Both the position numbers and the translations under genes were made by a program. Positions 35,694 through 45,249 of a DNA stretch of 64,000 bases are shown piece by piece. How positions within the stretch are numbered: the stretch's first letter is position 1; every line of letters begins with the position of its first letter. A model generated the notes under the pieces. The model was not told the origin of the DNA. It did no database searches and saw only the letters and a list, made by a program, of their open reading frames with translations. Origin of the DNA: CAURNT01 sp963539215 (GTDB lineage: Bacteria > Fusobacteriota > Fusobacteriia > Fusobacteriales > Leptotrichiaceae); assembly GCA_963539215.1 (NCBI GenBank), contig CAUTJT010000002.1:124001-188000 (forward strand). Direction: 5' to 3'.

Positions 35694-37157
35694 CTATCTA
35701 CCATATATCTCTGTTAAATGTGCTATAGTTTTAGCAAGTTCATTTGATAAACCATCATTTTTTAATCTCCATTGCCAATTACCTGCAGCTAGACCCGGTG
35801 TATTTATACGTGCAAATCCTCCAAGATTTAGATAATCTTGCATAGGTATTATTGCAATATCTGCAACTGAAGAAAGTGCAGATCTAATTAATCCATATAC
35901 AATTCCATTATCATCATATACATTAATATATTCACGAACTTCTTGTTTTTCTGCATCACTTAAATTAGTAAACCATGAATTTGTTGTATCATTATCATGA
36001 GTCCCTGTATATACTACCGTATTATTATCATAATTATGAGGTAAATATTCATTTTCTGGATCTTGACTAAATGCAAATTGTAAAATTCTCATTCCTGGGA
36101 ATCCTGTATCATTTTTTAATTTAACTACATCATCAGTTAAAGTCCCTAAATCTTCGGCTATTATATTTAAATCTCCTAAAGATTTACGAATAGCATTAAA
36201 TAAATCCATTCCAGGACCTTTTTCCCATTTACCATTTATAGCTGTTTCTTCTCCATAGTTTATAGACCAATATGATTCAAACCCTCTAAAATGATCTATT
36301 CTTATTATATCATACAATGAAAGATTAGCTTTTACTCTATCTATCCACCATTTATATTCACTTTCTTTTAATTTATCCCAATTAAATAATGGATTTCCCC
36401 ATAATTGACCAGTTGCTGAAAAATAATCAGGTGGAACTCCTGCTACTTTAACCGGATTTCTATCTTTATCAAATTGGAATATTTCATTATTTGACCAAGC
36501 ATCTGCTGAATCCATTGACACAAATATAGGTATATCCCCTATTATTTCTATACCTTTACTATTAGCATAATTTTTTACATTCTTCCATTGTTTAAAGAAT
36601 ATATATTGCAAGAATTTAACATATTTAATTTCATTTTCTAATTTAGAATTTAAAGTCTCTAAAGCTTTTTCTTCTCTATTTTTATATTCTTTAGGCCAAT
36701 CTAACCAAGAAATTCCCCCAAAATATTCTTTAAATGCTGAAAATTGAGCAAAATCCTCTAACCAATAACTATTTTCTTTTTCAAAGTTATAGAAATCATC
36801 ATTAGCTTTAAAATTAGAATAAGCTTTTTTTAATATAGGTAATTTTCTTTCATAAATTAAACCATAATTAATTTTTTCAACATCATCACCAAAATCTATA
36901 TTTATATCTTCAAAACTTAAATAACCTTCTCTAACTAGTGTTTCTAAATCTATTAAATATGGATTACCAGCAAAAGCTGAAAAACATTGATAAGGTGAGT
37001 CGCCATATCCTGTAGGTCCTAACGGAAATATTTGCCATAATTTTTGTTTAGACTTAGATAAGAAATTTATAAATTCATATAAACTATCCCCTAAAGTACC
37101 TATCCCTTCTTTACCATACAATGAAGTTGGGTGTAATAAAATTCCTGATTTTCTCAT
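35694..37157 (-). CDS. malQ: 4-alpha-glucanotransferase (first copy)
   Basis: MalQ (GH77 amylomaltase) disproportionates maltodextrins, releasing glucose. The catalytic aspartate lies in IRIDHFRGFESYW near 286, the acid/base Glu in IIAEDLGT near 334, and the third Asp in TGTHDNDTT. Length 487 is normal for compact bacterial GH77. The gene is not in the mal cluster but inside an unrelated housekeeping run between rmuC and rarA. A second, clearly related copy is at 52916-54436. Confidence 0.95.
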   Translation of the reverse strand: MRKSGILLHPTSLYGKEGIGTLGDSLYEFINFLSKSKQKLWQIFPLGPTGYGDSPYQCFSAFAGNPYLIDLETLVREGYLSFEDINIDFGDDVEKINYGLIYERKLPILKKAYSNFKANDDFYNFEKENSYWLEDFAQFSAFKEYFGGISWLDWPKEYKNREEKALETLNSKLENEIKYVKFLQYIFFKQWKNVKNYANSKGIEIIGDIPIFVSMDSADAWSNNEIFQFDKDRNPVKVAGVPPDYFSATGQLWGNPLFNWDKLKESEYKWWIDRVKANLSLYDIIRIDHFRGFESYWSINYGEETAINGKWEKGPGMDLFNAIRKSLGDLNIIAEDLGTLTDDVVKLKNDTGFPGMRILQFAFSQDPENEYLPHNYDNNTVVYTGTHDNDTTNSWFTNLSDAEKQEVREYINVYDDNGIVYGLIRSALSSVADIAIIPMQDYLNLGGFARINTPGLAAGNWQWRLKNDGLSNELAKTIAHLTEIYGR

Positions 37158-37170
37158 TTTTTCTCCTATC

Positions 37171-38127
37171 TTATGTATTTTTTAAATTATTAATATCATC
37201 AAATTTGTTACTTATTTTATTTGCAGTTATACTTAAATCTCTAAAATCTTTTTGTAATCTTTCAAAATCTTTCTCTATATTTAACCATCTTTGCTTATAT
37301 TTTACAAACTCTTCAGAAAAAGAAGTTAATTGATTTAATATATTTTCTGATTCTTTAGTTTTTTCAAATTCAAGATTTGCATATATTAATGTAGAAATAT
37401 ATATCAATAAATTCGTTTGAGAAGCTATCCAAACATGATTTTTATATCCATAATATATTATATCTTCAAAGTTCTTATATATTTCCAAATATATAGATTC
37501 ACTAGGTAAAAACATTATCGCTTGATTTAAAGTTTCACCTTCTACAATATATTTACTTGAAATATCATCTATATGTTTTTTTATGCTCTTAACAAATTCA
37601 CTTCTATTATTTGTATTATTTTCTTCTTCATATTTTATATATGCTTCCAATGGAAATTTAGAATCTATAGCTACTACTCTTTGATTTAATTTAATAATAG
37701 TATCAGCTATTTTCCCATTACTTAATTTATACTGTCTATCAAATATTTTACTATCTCCATAAATATTTTCAAGAACTTGTTCTAATCTAATTTCCCCAAA
37801 TCTTCCTCTTGATTTTTTATCATTTAATATATTTTGAAATTTAATTATCTCTTTTGTTACTGTTTCTAAACTTTTTTGACTATTAGATATATCTGATATT
37901 TTTTTTATAAGATTACCATAATTCATATTATTAATATAATTTATATTATCTTTAATATCAATAAAACTCTTACTAATATTATCATTATTTTTAGAGTTTC
38001 TATCTTCTATAATTTCAAAAATCTCATATTTAAACTTTTCAAAATTATTTTTGTTTTTATTATTCCAGATTAAATAAAGTATAAGAAATATCAAAATTAA
38101 TAATAGTATTATTATAATATATATCAT
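37171..38127 (-). CDS. rmuC: DNA recombination protein RmuC
   Basis: RmuC proteins limit DNA inversions at short inverted repeats and contain a PD-(D/E)XK-like nuclease core. The protein has an N-terminal membrane anchor (residues 1-23), a helical region, and the family signature RGRFGEIRLEQVLENI followed by VVAIDSKFPLEAY. Length 318 is shorter than E. coli RmuC. Its ATG overlaps the stop of the upstream membrane-protein gene (ATGA). Confidence 0.92.
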   Translation of the reverse strand: MIYIIIILLLILIFLILYLIWNNKNKNNFEKFKYEIFEIIEDRNSKNNDNISKSFIDIKDNINYINNMNYGNLIKKISDISNSQKSLETVTKEIIKFQNILNDKKSRGRFGEIRLEQVLENIYGDSKIFDRQYKLSNGKIADTIIKLNQRVVAIDSKFPLEAYIKYEEENNTNNRSEFVKSIKKHIDDISSKYIVEGETLNQAIMFLPSESIYLEIYKNFEDIIYYGYKNHVWIASQTNLLIYISTLIYANLEFEKTKESENILNQLTSFSEEFVKYKQRWLNIEKDFERLQKDFRDLSITANKISNKFDDINNLKNT

Positions 38128-39365
38128 CTTATCTCCTTAATAAGTTTTATATTTTTAAAATCTACTTCTTTTGAAATTCTTATATATTTTTCTCTTTTAT
38201 CTTCTGATATTTTTTCAAGTATTATATCTGAATCAACATCTGATTTTTCAACTAAATCATTATATAGTTTAACTGTTATAGCATCAGGATTTTTATTAAC
38301 TTGATAAAAACTTTGATTAGTTTTAGAATCAAAAAACTCATTTAATAAATATATATCTTGAAGTGTTCTTATACCTTCTTTAATTATAGATTTTGGAAGG
38401 CCTGATTCTCTTTTTAAATCATTTATTGTAAAAGGTTCTCCCATACTTTCAAAGTTTTCTATAACTATATACAATAGATATAATCCTAATTTTTTATTTT
38501 CACTAGCTGTTAAACTATATTTTTCTTCAACGAATTCTTTAGACGTTTGTATACTATATGTTATTTGAGCTCCAATCAATATTACTGTCCATATATATTT
38601 TATCCAAATTAAGAATATAGGGACAAATGCAAGTGAACCATATATTATATTATATCTATTAATTGAAGTTTGAAGTAAAGAGTATATAAGATATATTACA
38701 TAAATACCTATAAGCGTAAATATACTCCCTATAAAAGCTGGAATTAATTGAACTCTTTTATTTGGAACTAATAAAAATAAGCCTAGTAGCACTAAAAGTA
38801 TCAATGTAATATTTATTAATTTAACAAATATCAATGTTAATATAGCAATATTACCTAAATATTTACCAACAACATCGACTATAATTGAACTTGATCCTAT
38901 AATCAACAATAAGAATATAGGAGCAATAAAAGTTATAGCTATATAACTAATAATTTTAGTACTGTACTTTCTTTTATCTTTAACATTCCAAATATTATTA
39001 AAAGTTTTTTCCAAAAGATCAAACATACTTATTACTGAATATACAAGTATTATTATTCCTAACCCTGTTAAAACACCACTTTTAGCTGAAACTATAAGAT
39101 TATTTATAACATTTAAAGCATAATTTATTCGTACCTCATCTTGAGGTATAAATTTCGTTAGTTCTGAAATTAAAATTTCATCTAATCCAAAACCTTTAGA
39201 AACTCCTATTACTATTGCAAAAAAAGGAAATATAGTTAATATCATCATATATGTTAAGTTAGAAGCTAATAAAGATATATCTGATGATAAAAAGTTTTTA
39301 TAGAAAATTTTAGCGAATTTATATAAAGAATTATAGTATTTATTTATTCTTTCTTTATAATCCAT
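38124..39365 (-). CDS. YihY/BrkB-family inner membrane protein
   Basis: The N-terminal 270 residues contain six membrane helices with the family motif LASNLTYMMILTIFPFFAI and ADxxxW-type region LLEKTFNNIWNVK. The C-terminal 130 residues are soluble and resemble a winged-helix (EPFTINDLKRESGLPKSIIKE), a layout common in this family. The family was once called RNase BN, but that activity belongs to another protein. Function is unknown. It is one base downstream of thiI. Confidence 0.85.
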   Translation of the reverse strand: MDYKERINKYYNSLYKFAKIFYKNFLSSDISLLASNLTYMMILTIFPFFAIVIGVSKGFGLDEILISELTKFIPQDEVRINYALNVINNLIVSAKSGVLTGLGIIILVYSVISMFDLLEKTFNNIWNVKDKRKYSTKIISYIAITFIAPIFLLLIIGSSSIIVDVVGKYLGNIAILTLIFVKLINITLILLVLLGLFLLVPNKRVQLIPAFIGSIFTLIGIYVIYLIYSLLQTSINRYNIIYGSLAFVPIFLIWIKYIWTVILIGAQITYSIQTSKEFVEEKYSLTASENKKLGLYLLYIVIENFESMGEPFTINDLKRESGLPKSIIKEGIRTLQDIYLLNEFFDSKTNQSFYQVNKNPDAITVKLYNDLVEKSDVDSDIILEKISEDKREKYIRISKEVDFKNIKLIKEIR

Positions 39366-39366
39366 A

Positions 39367-40545
39367 CTACTTAACTACCACTACTTTTTTATCTTTATAT
39401 ATTTCATCTAAAATTCCATAATAATTTTCTATTTTAGCTTCTTCTAACTCTACATTCTCTTTTTTAGGTTTAGTATTAGGATGACGTGGTGCAAACATTG
39501 CACAAGAATCATCATGTGGTTCTATAGATTTTTCATAAGTTCCTATTTCTCTTGCAATTTCTATAATTTCTAATTTATCCATACCAATTAATGGTCTAAA
39601 TACTACTAAATCTTCAACTACAGCATTAGTTGTATTTAATCCCTCTAAAGTTTGAGATGCAACTTGACCTAAACTTTCTCCTGTAACTAAAGCATTCAAA
39701 CCATAATTTTTAGCTATCCTTTGAGCAAGTCTCATCATAGCACGTCTTGTTAATATAGTTGCATATGATTTATCTGTTTTAGCATTTATTTCTTGTTGTA
39801 TTTTTAATATATTCATAGAATAAAAATTAGCTTTAAGATTATATTCACTCAATATTTTAACTAATTCTTCTATCTTTATTAAAGCCTTTTCTGATGTAAA
39901 AGGGAAAGAATGAAAAGTTACAAAATCAAGTTTAAGCCCTCTTTTACACATCATAAATGATGCTACAGGAGAATCTATACCACCTGATATTAAAACAAGT
40001 CCTCTCCCAGCACTTCCTAAAGGAAGTCCACCATATGTTTGTATTTTTTCTGTATACATATATGTTTTTTCACGAATATCTAAACTAATCAAAACATCAG
40101 GTTCTTTCATTGAAACTTTTTCAAATTTAGAATTTATTAATATATGAGCTCCAAGATCTTTAGCAAATTCCATTGAATTTTTTTCAAATTTCTTATTTCC
40201 TCTATTAACTTCTACTTTAAAAGTTCTTGCACCTTTTTCATATAAATCATCCGCTATTTCTAAAATCTTATTTTTTATATCTTTTTCATTTGTTTCACAT
40301 TTAATAGATAAATTAATATTATTTATTCCAAATATTTTTTTTACTTCTTCTAATATTTCATTTGCATTATCATTTACATATATATATAGCTTAGACATAT
40401 CATTTACTAAATATGCATCATATTTTTTTATCTTATTTAATATCCTATTTTTTATATTATTTTCAAATGTCCCTCTATTTTTGCCCTTTAGTGCTAATTC
40501 TCCATATCCAAGACCTATAGCATTTATTTTTCCTATATCTATCAT
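39367..40545 (-). CDS. thiI: tRNA 4-thiouridine synthetase ThiI
   Basis: ThiI activates U8 of tRNA for sulfur insertion. It has an N-terminal ferredoxin-like/THUMP region (GYGELALKGKNR near the start) and a PP-loop ATPase with LISGGIDSPVASF near 183-195. The length of 392 ends after the adenylation domain, so the C-terminal rhodanese domain of E. coli ThiI is absent, as in Bacillus. Sulfur must then come directly from a cysteine desulfurase, none of which is in the window. It follows tgt by two bases. Confidence 0.94.
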   Translation of the reverse strand: MIDIGKINAIGLGYGELALKGKNRGTFENNIKNRILNKIKKYDAYLVNDMSKLYIYVNDNANEILEEVKKIFGINNINLSIKCETNEKDIKNKILEIADDLYEKGARTFKVEVNRGNKKFEKNSMEFAKDLGAHILINSKFEKVSMKEPDVLISLDIREKTYMYTEKIQTYGGLPLGSAGRGLVLISGGIDSPVASFMMCKRGLKLDFVTFHSFPFTSEKALIKIEELVKILSEYNLKANFYSMNILKIQQEINAKTDKSYATILTRRAMMRLAQRIAKNYGLNALVTGESLGQVASQTLEGLNTTNAVVEDLVVFRPLIGMDKLEIIEIAREIGTYEKSIEPHDDSCAMFAPRHPNTKPKKENVELEEAKIENYYGILDEIYKDKKVVVVK

Positions 40546-40547
40546 GA

Positions 40548-41705
40548 TTATTCCCCTATTTTCTTTGGCTTAAGCCATTCTGACTTTTTACCTTGAGTAT
40601 AATTTTTAATAAATTCTTCTTTAAACTCTTTAAATCTTCCTTCTTCTATAGCAACTCTTGCCTCTTTCATTAGATTAATTAAAAACCATATATTATGATA
40701 AGTAGCTAACCTTTGACCTAATATTTCATTTGCCTTAAATAGGTGACGTATATATGCTCTTGTATAATTTCTACAAACATAATTATCTGCTATATCTAAA
40801 GGTCTGTCATCTAATTCATATTCCTTATTTTTAATTACAAGTCTACCATATTTAGTAAATACTGTTCCATGCCTACCAATTCTTGAAGGATGAACACAAT
40901 CCATCATATCAACGCCATTTTCTATAGCTTCTAACATATCTAAAGGTTCTCCCACTCCCATAAGATATCTTGGTTTATCTTCTGGTAATTTTGGTGTAAT
41001 ATATTCTAATATTCTATACATGTCCTCACTAGGTTCCCCAACTGCAAGTCCACCTATAGCAAATCCTGAAAAATCATCATTATATTGCATAAGTCCCTCA
41101 AGTGATCTATCTCTTAAATCTTCATATATACCACCTTGAACTATAGCAAATAAGCCTTGTTTATCAGGGTTTTTATTGGCATCTATACATCTTTTAGCCC
41201 AACGTGTTGTTCTATCTATAGAAGGTATTAAATATTCTCTAGTTGATAATCCATGAGGGCACTCATCTAGCACCATCATAATATCTGAACCTAAATTATT
41301 TTGTATATCTATAGACTTCTCCGGAGATATGAAATGCTTTGATCCATCGTGATGAGATCTGAAATAAGCACCTTCTTCTTTTATTTTTCTTAAATCTCCC
41401 AGTGAAAATATTTGAAATCCTCCACTATCAGTAAGTATAGAATGCTTCCAATTCATAAATCCATGTAAATGACCAAATTTAGCAACTAAATCATCACCGG
41501 GTCTTAAATATAGATGATATGTATTTCCTAATATTATTTCTGCTCCTATTTCTTCTAAATCCTCAGGAGTTAAAGTTTTAACTGTAGCTTGTGTTCCTAC
41601 AGGCATAAATACTGGTGTATGTATTTCTCCATGTAGTGTTTTTATTATACCTGCACGCGCTCTTCCATCTTGAGCAACTTTTATATATTTAATTGGTTTT
41701 TCCAT
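40548..41705 (-). CDS. tgt: tRNA-guanine transglycosylase with eroded zinc site
   Basis: Tgt exchanges guanine 34 for a queuine precursor in certain tRNAs. Active-site Asp in LTDSGGFQIFS and nucleophile Asp in MMDCVHPSR are present, and the TIM-barrel length of 385 is normal. The zinc-binding stretch, normally CxCxxC plus a distant His, here reads ADNYVCRNYTRAYIRH (near 303-318), leaving only the third Cys and the His in ATYHN. Two of four usual ligands are gone, so zinc binding is doubtful. It lies between rsh and thiI. Confidence 0.93.
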   Translation of the reverse strand: MEKPIKYIKVAQDGRARAGIIKTLHGEIHTPVFMPVGTQATVKTLTPEDLEEIGAEIILGNTYHLYLRPGDDLVAKFGHLHGFMNWKHSILTDSGGFQIFSLGDLRKIKEEGAYFRSHHDGSKHFISPEKSIDIQNNLGSDIMMVLDECPHGLSTREYLIPSIDRTTRWAKRCIDANKNPDKQGLFAIVQGGIYEDLRDRSLEGLMQYNDDFSGFAIGGLAVGEPSEDMYRILEYITPKLPEDKPRYLMGVGEPLDMLEAIENGVDMMDCVHPSRIGRHGTVFTKYGRLVIKNKEYELDDRPLDIADNYVCRNYTRAYIRHLFKANEILGQRLATYHNIWFLINLMKEARVAIEEGRFKEFKEEFIKNYTQGKKSEWLKPKKIGE

Positions 41706-41716
41706 TATTTTCCTCT

Positions 41717-43891
41717 CTATTTTCTAATTATTCCTGTAATTTCTGGCATAGAATTTAAATGTTTAAATAATTTTTCTAAATCCTTTTTATCTTTTATTAA
41801 AACATTAAAATGAATAAGACCTATTTCTTTTCCATCTTCTTTAACTACATTAGTATTTACACCTAATAAATTAATCTTATACTCAGTCATTATTCTAATA
41901 ATATCCATTAATATACCTTCCCTACCCCAAGTTTTAATGGTAAAGTTTGCTTGATATCTAGCGTTAGATTCTTTAATTAATTTCTCATCCCATATAACCT
42001 CAATTTCTCTTTCAGGTTCATTTTTAAGAGAATTTTGTACATTAGCGCAATCACTTCTATGTATAACTATACCTCTACCTCTAGTTACAAAGCCTTTAAT
42101 ATCATCACCTGGTAAAGGTGAACAACATTTAGCAAAATTAAATAAAGTATTGTCTGAACCTGTAACTTTTATACCAAGAGTATCTTTTTTAGATATTTGG
42201 CTATTTGTTCTTGCTGTTTCTTCCTCTATTCTTTCATATACTTCAGCTTTCTTTTCTTTATCTTCAAATTTATTAACTAAATTTTCTAAAACTAAATCAT
42301 TATTTGCAAACTTATAGTAAAGTTGATCTATATTACTTATATTATACTTCTTCATGTATAAAAGAACTTTTTCATCTTCTTCTACATCTTTAAATTTTAT
42401 CCCAATTTTTGAAAAAGCTTCAATTACTAAATCTTCACCAAGTTTAGATTTTTCTTCAAATTCTTTATCTTTAAACCATTTTTTTATTTTAGATTTACTA
42501 CTAGGACTCGTTACTATATTTATCCAATCACTACCAGGTCCTTTAGCTGTTTTTGAAGTTAATATTTCAACTTTATCTCCATTATGTACAATATGATCTA
42601 AAGTAACTATTCTATCATTTATTTTAGCCCCAATAGTTCTATATCCAATTTGAGTATGAACTTGGAAAGCAAAATCAAGTACAGTTGATCCTTCTTGAAG
42701 TTCTACTACATCTCCTTTAGGAGTAAATACAAATATAGTCTTCTTAAGTATTTCAACTGTTACTTCTTTAGCAAAAGTATCATTGATATTAGATTCTATT
42801 ATTTTCTTAACAGAAGCATAATATGCTTCATTTTTATCTTTTGATTTTTTTTCTTTATATTTCCAATGTGCAGCAACCCCTTCTTCTGCTATTTGATGCA
42901 TTTGCTCAGTTCTAATTTGTATTTCTACTATTTGATTATCAGGTCCTACAACAGTTGTATGTATAGATTGATATCCATTAGGCTTAGGAGCAGCTATATA
43001 GTCCTTAAATCTTCCTGAAAGGGGCTTAAAAATAGAATGTGCTATACCTAAAACTGTATAACAATCAACTTCCTTATGAGTTATTATTCTTATAGCAGTT
43101 AAATCCATAAGCTCTCCGAAGTCTTTATTTTTTTCTTTCATTTTTCTATATATACTGTATAAGTGTTTAGATCTTCCATTAACTTTAGCATCTATTTCAC
43201 TTTTATCTATCTCATCTTTTATTATACCTATTATTTTATCAATATATCTATTTCTTTCTTCTTTTTTAATATTTACTAAGTTTTTTATCTCCTCATATCC
43301 TTCTGGATTAATATAGTAAAAGGCCAAATCTTCAAGCTCAGATTTTATTTTACCCATACCAATTCTATGTGCTATAGGAGCATAAATATCCATAGTTTCA
43401 CGAGACTTTTCAATTTGTTTTTCTGGCGATTGGAATTTTAAAGTACGCATATTATGTAATCTATCAGCTAGTTTAATAATTACAACTCTAACATCTTCTG
43501 ACATAGCAACTACCATTTTTCTTATATTTTCTATTTGCTTTCCTTGCTTTTTAGGAAGATTTTTAAGTTTAGTAACTCCATCTATCAAATTAGATACATC
43601 CTTACCAAAAATATATTCTATATCAGATAAAGTAATCATAGTATCTTCAACTACATCATGTAGTATACCAGCTACTATAGTATCTGTATCCATTCTTAAA
43701 TTAAGTAAAATTTCAGCTACCTCTAATGGATGTAATATATATTCTTCTCCACTTTTTCTAAGTTGGCCTTTATGTGATTCTTGAGCCAGTATATATGCAT
43801 CCTCTATTCTCTTAATATTTAATTCCTTATGATTCTTTAGTATATCCTCTTTTATTTTGTCAAAAACTACTCTACTATCCGTATATTCCAT
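41717..43891 (-). CDS. rsh: Bifunctional (p)ppGpp synthetase/hydrolase (RelA/SpoT, Rsh)
   Basis: This enzyme makes and degrades the stringent-response alarmone. Domains in order: HD hydrolase (GILHDVVEDT near 78-87 and KLADRLHNMRTL), synthetase (GRSKHLYSIYRKM, KPNGYQSIHTTV), TGS domain (VFTPKGDVVELQEGSTVLDFAF, about 385-445), a zinc-finger-like region with CCSPLPGDDIKGF, and a C-terminal ACT domain. The intact HD motif argues for both activities. I chose ATG 43891 with GGAG eight bases upstream. It heads the run down to dusA. Confidence 0.95.
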   Translation of the reverse strand: MEYTDSRVVFDKIKEDILKNHKELNIKRIEDAYILAQESHKGQLRKSGEEYILHPLEVAEILLNLRMDTDTIVAGILHDVVEDTMITLSDIEYIFGKDVSNLIDGVTKLKNLPKKQGKQIENIRKMVVAMSEDVRVVIIKLADRLHNMRTLKFQSPEKQIEKSRETMDIYAPIAHRIGMGKIKSELEDLAFYYINPEGYEEIKNLVNIKKEERNRYIDKIIGIIKDEIDKSEIDAKVNGRSKHLYSIYRKMKEKNKDFGELMDLTAIRIITHKEVDCYTVLGIAHSIFKPLSGRFKDYIAAPKPNGYQSIHTTVVGPDNQIVEIQIRTEQMHQIAEEGVAAHWKYKEKKSKDKNEAYYASVKKIIESNINDTFAKEVTVEILKKTIFVFTPKGDVVELQEGSTVLDFAFQVHTQIGYRTIGAKINDRIVTLDHIVHNGDKVEILTSKTAKGPGSDWINIVTSPSSKSKIKKWFKDKEFEEKSKLGEDLVIEAFSKIGIKFKDVEEDEKVLLYMKKYNISNIDQLYYKFANNDLVLENLVNKFEDKEKKAEVYERIEEETARTNSQISKKDTLGIKVTGSDNTLFNFAKCCSPLPGDDIKGFVTRGRGIVIHRSDCANVQNSLKNEPEREIEVIWDEKLIKESNARYQANFTIKTWGREGILMDIIRIMTEYKINLLGVNTNVVKEDGKEIGLIHFNVLIKDKKDLEKLFKHLNSMPEITGIIRK

Positions 43892-43920
43892 AATCATCTC
43901 TCCAAAAACTTAATATTTTA

Positions 43921-43983
43921 ATTTTACCATATTTTGTAAAAATTTACCACAAATTTGCTTAAATAATTAATATATGATATAAT
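43921..43983. promoter_or_regulatory. Divergent promoter region between rsh and the HAD gene
   Basis: Plus strand: TTGCTT (43955-43960), 17-base spacer, TATAAT (43978-43983) with extended TGA, leading to the gene at 44010. Minus strand: an extended -10 TGGTAAAAT (43921-43929) faces rsh without a good -35. The plus promoter is the more convincing. Confidence 0.6.
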
Positions 43984-44009
43984 TCTAAAAAGACATTGGA
44001 GGTAAAATT

Positions 44010-44753
44010 ATGAGTAAAAAAATTGCTGCATTTTTTGATGTTGATGGTACAATTTTTAGAAATTCATTATTGATAGAACACTTTAAAATGTTGATAAAAT
44101 TTGGTTTTTTTGAAGAAACTAGTTTTGTAGGAGGAGTAAAGAATAAGTTTGAAAAATGGGAAAAACGTATAGGTTCTTATGATGAATATCTTGATGAAGT
44201 AGTTGAAAGCTATATAAGTTATATGCAAAATATTAGTTATGAAGATATAGACTACGTAGCAACAAGAGTAATAGAAAGAAAATCTGAAAAAATTTATACT
44301 TATTCTAGACATAAGATAAAAGAGCATATAGAAAAAGGTGATTTAGTTATTATTATATCTGGTTCCCCATCTTTCTTAGTTGAAAAAATGGCAAAAAAAT
44401 TAGGAGCACATGATTATATTGGAACAGTATATCATCAAGATGAAAACGGTTATTACAATGGAAAGTTAGATCCTATGTGGGATAGCGAAAGTAAAATTCA
44501 TGCCATTGATGATTTTGTAAAAAAATATGATATAGATCTTGAAAAATCTTATGCCTACGGAGACACTACTGGAGATTATGGAATGTTTACTAAAGTTGGT
44601 TTTCCTGTAGCAATAAACCCTGCAAAAAGGTTATTTAAAAAAATACTAGAAAATGAAGAAATGAAGAATAAAACACAAATCGTAGTCGAAAGAAAAGATA
44701 TGGTATATGTTTTAGATGGAAATGTAAAATATATTGATATAGAGGAGAAATGA
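44010..44753 (+). CDS. HAD-family phosphatase (SerB-like, HAD-IB)
   Basis: The nucleophile motif FFDVDGTIF (Asp10, Asp12) is at the start, motif II as IIISGSP near 113-119 and motif III/IV as YAYGDTTGDYGM near 181-192. The helical cap between motifs I and II places it in subfamily IB with phosphoserine phosphatases and related lipid or sugar phosphatases. Length 247. GGAGG precedes the ATG at a normal distance. The substrate is not determined by the sequence. It is followed after one base by a membrane-protein gene. Confidence 0.85.
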   Translation: MSKKIAAFFDVDGTIFRNSLLIEHFKMLIKFGFFEETSFVGGVKNKFEKWEKRIGSYDEYLDEVVESYISYMQNISYEDIDYVATRVIERKSEKIYTYSRHKIKEHIEKGDLVIIISGSPSFLVEKMAKKLGAHDYIGTVYHQDENGYYNGKLDPMWDSESKIHAIDDFVKKYDIDLEKSYAYGDTTGDYGMFTKVGFPVAINPAKRLFKKILENEEMKNKTQIVVERKDMVYVLDGNVKYIDIEEK

Positions 44754-44754
44754 T

Positions 44755-45216
44755 ATGTTAAAAAATATTAAAAAAGTACTTTCAGTTTTACTTGGAATAG
44801 GTATTATAAGTCCAATAATTTCAATAAACTTAACTGGAAACAGTAAATTGTACATTACATTAATGAATTTAGGAATTAAATCTATCCTTGTTGCATTAGT
44901 TCTTTTAGCAATAGGGTTAAATACTTTTTACATAAAAGATAATTGGAGCAAAAAAATACCTTTAGCTTTATCTATTCTAGAATTTATTCTTATAACTGGA
45001 TTATTAATTTATGTTTATTATAAAATGAATAATTTTACTGGAAGTTTTGAATTTTGGAAAAGTTTCTTAAATACTAAAATAGTAATGTCTTGGGGATGGA
45101 TAATCATGTATTTAGCAAATACAGGATTAGTCTTAATTAATTTTTATGAAAACTTTAAAAACAAAAAAACAAATATAGTAGAAGAAATTAAAGAAGAAGA
45201 AAAAACTGAAGAATAA
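44755..45216 (+). CDS. Unknown membrane protein with four helices
   Basis: The 153-residue product has four hydrophobic segments (about 8-28, 38-60, 70-90 and 108-130) and a highly charged C-terminal tail rich in Glu and Lys. The gene is one base from the HAD phosphatase stop and shares its promoter; a two-way terminator follows. I do not recognise the family. Confidence 0.8.
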   Translation: MLKNIKKVLSVLLGIGIISPIISINLTGNSKLYITLMNLGIKSILVALVLLAIGLNTFYIKDNWSKKIPLALSILEFILITGLLIYVYYKMNNFTGSFEFWKSFLNTKIVMSWGWIIMYLANTGLVLINFYENFKNKKTNIVEEIKEEEKTEE

Positions 45217-45249
45217 AAAAAAGGCAAGTTTAAAACTTGCCTTTTTTTT
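45214..45249. terminator. Two-way Rho-independent terminator
   Basis: The stem GGCAAGT/ACTTGCC (extended by T/A pairs) is flanked by A and T runs on both sides. It lies between the convergent ends of the membrane-protein gene (plus) and malK (minus). Confidence 0.92.

Noticed and set aside
44067..44327. Minus-strand frame within the HAD phosphatase gene
   Set aside because: It is an antisense shadow rich in Phe and Tyr, without start signals; the plus-strand frame has all HAD motifs.
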